A stretch of 64,000 nucleotides of DNA, from the NCBI GenBank assembly GCA_964590395.1, contig CAZPVT010000022.1, positions 16,437-80,436 of the forward strand, given 5' to 3'. Each line of letters opens with the position of its first letter. Within the stretch, counting starts at the first letter, position 1. This DNA comes from JAOABP01 sp964590395 (GTDB taxonomy: Bacteria; Hydrothermota; Tepidihabitantia; Tepidihabitantales; Tepidihabitantaceae). Position numbers and translations under genes: made by a program. The notes beneath the pieces were generated by a model. The model did not search any database and had not been told where the DNA came from. It saw nothing but the letters and a program-made list of their open reading frames with translations. Shown here in pieces: positions 61,577-64,000 of the stretch.

Positions 61577-61934
61577 TATTGTTTAACTATGATTCTTAAT
61601 TTAATATGCAAGACCAGACAAAAATGACCCAAACCTTTTGACCTTTGGTCGGGGAGAGGTCGTATAGGGATGGTATTAGAGGAGGATTTTAGCCAGCGCT
61701 ATGGTTCTTAATAACTGATACTTCAATGGCTTAATGTTAATCTGGCACCGGTTGTGATAATCCTTTTGGTTTTTACAACCTTTGTGCGGATTTTTATCTG
61801 CACACTCTCAAATTGTTTGATAAGTAGGGTTATGGCTAGTCTATTGTTGTCAGTTTAGAAGAAAATGTCTGCGGAACTGGGGTTATGAATTGCTTTATCC
61901 AAACTGCCGGAGCGGGTTGAAATAGTCCGCCATT
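61577..61934. other. Intergenic region between hslU and aspS
   Basis: About 360 bases, A/T-rich, without an open frame, repeat copy or RNA gene that I can recognise. It contains no T-run hairpin clear enough to call an aspS terminator. Confidence 0.5.
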
Positions 61935-63239
61935 TTATGGTGTGAGACGGAAACGGTCGCGCGGAAAGAAACTTGCCTCCCGGATATTGGTGAGTCCTAA
62001 AAACTGCTGGGTTAATCTTTCTGCGCCGATTGCCAAGCCACCGTGCGGTGGCACGGCATATTTGAATATTTCCAGGTAGAACTCAAAGTTTGTCGGGTTC
62101 ATCCCGAAATATTTTATGTTTTCCAGGAGCATATTATAGTCGTGAATCCGCTGGGAACCGGTGGTCACCTCCAGACCCCGAAACAGCAGGTCAAAGCCAA
62201 AGGTGTAATTGGGGTCTTTTGGGTCCCACATCGTATAAAAAGGCCGAGTCTGCCGCGGGTAATGGGTGACAAAGATGAACTCGCTTTTATAAACCCTCCG
62301 GGCATAATCACACAACTGCCTTTCACCCTCGGGGTCTAAATCATTCAGGTTGCTGACATCTCGGTTATAATCTTTTTTTAGCACCTGAAGTGCATCCTGA
62401 AACCGGATATAGGGAATGGAGTTGATTTCGGGCAGACGCGCCTCAAGCAGTTGCAGCTCATCGGCACAGTTTTTCTGCAGATTCTCAATCATCTGCTTCA
62501 GCATCCGCTCCTCTAAGCGGGTAACATCCTCAAACGATTCAATAAATCCCATCTCATAGTCCAGTGAGAGATATTCGTTGATATGCCGTGATGTGGCATG
62601 GTCTTCAGCCCGATAGACAAACCCCACTTCAAACACCCTTTCATAACCCGCACCCACCAGCATCTGCTTGTAAAACTGCGGACTCTGTGCCAGATATGCC
62701 TTCTGCTCAAAATACTGGATCGGGAAAAGTGCGGTGCCACCCTCGGTGCCTGCGGCGACGATCTTGGAGGTGTGCACCTCAAGAAAACCCTCGGCACGCA
62801 GAAACTCGGCAAAAGAACGGATGAGCTCTGCCTGAACTTTGAACACCGCGCCGAGCTCCAGATTCCGCAGGGAAAAAGCCCGGTGGTCTAAAATCATATC
62901 CAGTTTCAGATTCAGTTTCTCCTTTGAGCGGGAGACCTCAAACGGCAGAGGTGCCACCGGTTTAACCAGCACCTGGATTGAATTTAGTTCCAGTTCACAG
63001 CCCTGCCGTGCCTGGGGCTCAGGCTTCACCCGTCCCCGCACCTCAACAATTGACTCTCGCTGAATCTCATCCAGCCCGAACCGCTCCGGCTCACCGGTCA
63101 CCGCCTGTGCCACTCCTGTCCGGTCCCGCACCAGCACAAACGAAATCCTGCCTAATTTCCGGATGTGGTGCACCCAGCCTAAAAGCCGGACCTGATTGCC
63201 GATATGCTTCGGCAGGTCCCGTGTCAGTGTTCGCTCCAT
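61935..63239 (-). CDS. aspS: Aspartyl-tRNA synthetase, archaeal type (possibly non-discriminating)
   Basis: 434 residues, against ~590 in bacterial AspRS, and lacking the GAD insertion of bacterial enzymes. N-terminal OB-fold anticodon domain (VRLLGWVHHIRKLGRISFVLVRDR), then the class II core: AEGFLEVHTSKIVAAGTEGGTALFPIQYF, LAQSPQFYKQMLV, FEVGFVYRAEDHATSRHINEYLSLDYEMGF and motif 3 GGLAIGAERLTQQFLGL. This is the archaeal/eukaryotic AspRS2 form, often able to charge both tRNA-Asp and tRNA-Asn. The start codon is 6 bases after a -10 box, no ribosome-binding site. Confidence 0.93.
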   Translation of the reverse strand: MERTLTRDLPKHIGNQVRLLGWVHHIRKLGRISFVLVRDRTGVAQAVTGEPERFGLDEIQRESIVEVRGRVKPEPQARQGCELELNSIQVLVKPVAPLPFEVSRSKEKLNLKLDMILDHRAFSLRNLELGAVFKVQAELIRSFAEFLRAEGFLEVHTSKIVAAGTEGGTALFPIQYFEQKAYLAQSPQFYKQMLVGAGYERVFEVGFVYRAEDHATSRHINEYLSLDYEMGFIESFEDVTRLEERMLKQMIENLQKNCADELQLLEARLPEINSIPYIRFQDALQVLKKDYNRDVSNLNDLDPEGERQLCDYARRVYKSEFIFVTHYPRQTRPFYTMWDPKDPNYTFGFDLLFRGLEVTTGSQRIHDYNMLLENIKYFGMNPTNFEFYLEIFKYAVPPHGGLAIGAERLTQQFLGLTNIREASFFPRDRFRLTP

Positions 63240-63245
63240 CGTTCC

Positions 63246-63274
63246 AATTTAGCAGGATTTTATCAGCAAGTCAA
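63246..63274 (-). promoter_or_regulatory. Promoter of aspS (leaderless), -35 box over an upstream stop codon
   Basis: Minus strand: TTGACT (63269-63274), 17-base spacer, TAAATT (63246-63251), 6 bases to the ATG at 63239. The TGA in TTGACT is also the stop codon of the transporter gene upstream. Confidence 0.7.
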
Positions 63275-63912
63275 GCAGACCTGCGCTCCCGTACAAGATA
63301 GATGAAAGGCAAGGAAACGAGGGTGATGATCCCTTTAAGGATCACATTTGCCCAGAAGATGCTTATTACGACAAACAACGGCATCCGGCCGATGAAGGCG
63401 AGCGAGCAGAACAGTGCCGAATCTAAGGGCACGCTTACCGAATTGGAGACAAGAACCCGTAACCACTGGCGCCGGTACCCAACCTTATTCACCCACAACT
63501 GATAGATTTCACCGTCCACCAGTTCTGATGCCACCTCGGCGATGATTGAGGCGATGACGATGCGCCAGACTGGAGAAAGTACGATGCCGAACTCCAGTTG
63601 CGGCCCGACCGTTCTGTCCGGCGGCAGTTTTGCCACCAGCCAGAAAAGCAAAGCCATAAACAGATTGATCACTCCGGCGGCAACAATTACCTGCCGGGTA
63701 ACCCTGATGCCCGCGGTCTTATGCACCAGGTCGCGGATGGTGAAGGTGAACGGGTAAATCAAAGTGCCGGCGTCAATGCTGAAGCCGAAAAGAAAGACGA
63801 TGCGCAGACTGGCGATGTCGGAAAGAATCTGGGCGGCGATATATGCCGCAGTAACCAGCGCCACATCGGAGATCAGACGGGAACTGACCCCTTGCGTCTC
63901 GGTTTCGCTCAT
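63271..63912 (-). CDS. Queuosine precursor transporter (VUT/YhhQ family)
   Basis: 213 residues, about six membrane helices. FLFGFSIDAGTLIYPFTFTIRDLVHKTAG is the family hallmark, followed by VIASIIAEVASELVDGEIYQLWV and SNSVSVPLDSALFCSLAF. VUT/YhhQ proteins take up queuosine precursors such as preQ0 or preQ1 in bacteria. No queuosine genes are in the window, so the substrate is inferred from family. The ATG lies 6 bases after a -10 box; no ribosome-binding site. Confidence 0.88.
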   Translation of the reverse strand: MSETETQGVSSRLISDVALVTAAYIAAQILSDIASLRIVFLFGFSIDAGTLIYPFTFTIRDLVHKTAGIRVTRQVIVAAGVINLFMALLFWLVAKLPPDRTVGPQLEFGIVLSPVWRIVIASIIAEVASELVDGEIYQLWVNKVGYRRQWLRVLVSNSVSVPLDSALFCSLAFIGRMPLFVVISIFWANVILKGIITLVSLPFIYLVRERRSA

Positions 63913-63918
63913 CGGGAC

Positions 63919-63946
63919 AATTTAGACACTCGCTTGCCGATGTCAA
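63919..63946 (-). promoter_or_regulatory. Promoter of queuosine-precursor transporter gene (leaderless)
   Basis: Minus strand: TTGACA (63941-63946), 16-base spacer, TAAATT (63919-63924), 6 bases to the ATG at 63912. Confidence 0.75.
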
Positions 63947-64000
63947 CTCCGGCCGGTAAGCCAGGACCACCAGGGCAACTCGTTCAAAACCTTGATAGGC

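Noticed and set aside
1..64000. tRNA, rRNA, CRISPR array, prophage or transposase genes
   Set aside because: Looked for on both strands; saw no cloverleaf-like genes, no spaced direct repeats and no integrase or transposase motifs. Small RNAs could have been missed without a covariance search.

Overview
The window reads as ordinary bacterial chromosome, gene-dense and mid-GC, with 58 protein-coding loci and no tRNA, rRNA or CRISPR array that I can recognise. Bacterial housekeeping genes (ruvABC-yebC, rpsR-rplI, ftsK, hslU, tyrS, pdxA, ndk, purD) sit beside archaeal-type phenylalanyl- and aspartyl-tRNA synthetases, a cyclic-2,3-diphosphoglycerate synthetase-like GTPase, a DUF2723 membrane protein, a gingipain-like C25 peptidase, and secreted proteins with type IX/FlgD-like C-terminal sorting tails. 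Together these suggest an uncultivated lineage near the FCB group, for example candidate phylum WOR-3/Stahlbacteria. That assignment is inference from gene content, not a phylogeny.

Layout: 2-3386 holds an ABC-2 exporter (ATPase cut by the window edge, two permeases) coupled to pdxA. 3400-3930 holds two identical palindromic repeats around a large inverted repeat. A polysaccharide deacetylase and a 3D-domain lipoprotein then converge. 5509-8348 is the leftward yebC-ruvC-ruvA-ruvB operon. 8464-12229 is an A/T-richer restriction-modification island with one apparently decayed and one intact system. 12286-13639 is an ECF sigma factor overlapping a Panacea/SocA-like gene. After a secreted C39-like protease and hutI, 18462-26376 is a tight nine-gene rightward operon (rpsR, rplI, bifunctional nuclease, tyrS, DUF3467, CCA enzyme, M50 protease, ftsK, one unknown). 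26373-28515 is a leftward pair (GlmU-like protein, ROK kinase). 28773-32698 is ndk plus a C25 peptidase.

32758-40878 is a six-gene leftward operon (rocD, folP, cdaA, DUF2723, hypA, FG-GAP protein). 41510-48172 is a five-gene leftward operon (pruA, cDPGS-like, pheS, pheT, zinc-ribbon protein). 48760-56803 holds a secreted beta-propeller protein, purD with a YrdC/phosphatase fusion, and an acyl-CoA dehydrogenase with lpdA. It is followed by lipB, a glycyl-radical-enzyme activase, the hslU-argF-trxB operon, aspS and a queuosine-precursor transporter. RocD, PruA and HutI all lead to glutamate, which, with acyl-CoA dehydrogenase, lipoamide dehydrogenase and a radical-SAM activase, is compatible with anaerobic amino-acid use (inference).

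The most consistent unexplained signal is promoter geometry. About twenty transcription starts show TTGAC(A/T/C), a 16- or 17-base spacer and a TAxxxT -10 box. In ten of them the start codon lies only 5-10 bases beyond the -10 box with no ribosome-binding site, so these mRNAs should be leaderless. Genes that carry a longer leader, or that lie inside operons, use AGGAGG-type sites or overlapping stop/start codons. Other points of interest are a family of palindromic repeats, one of which supplies the -35 box of ndk; the restriction-modification locus with two apparent inactivating lesions; and the sigma-factor/Panacea pair.
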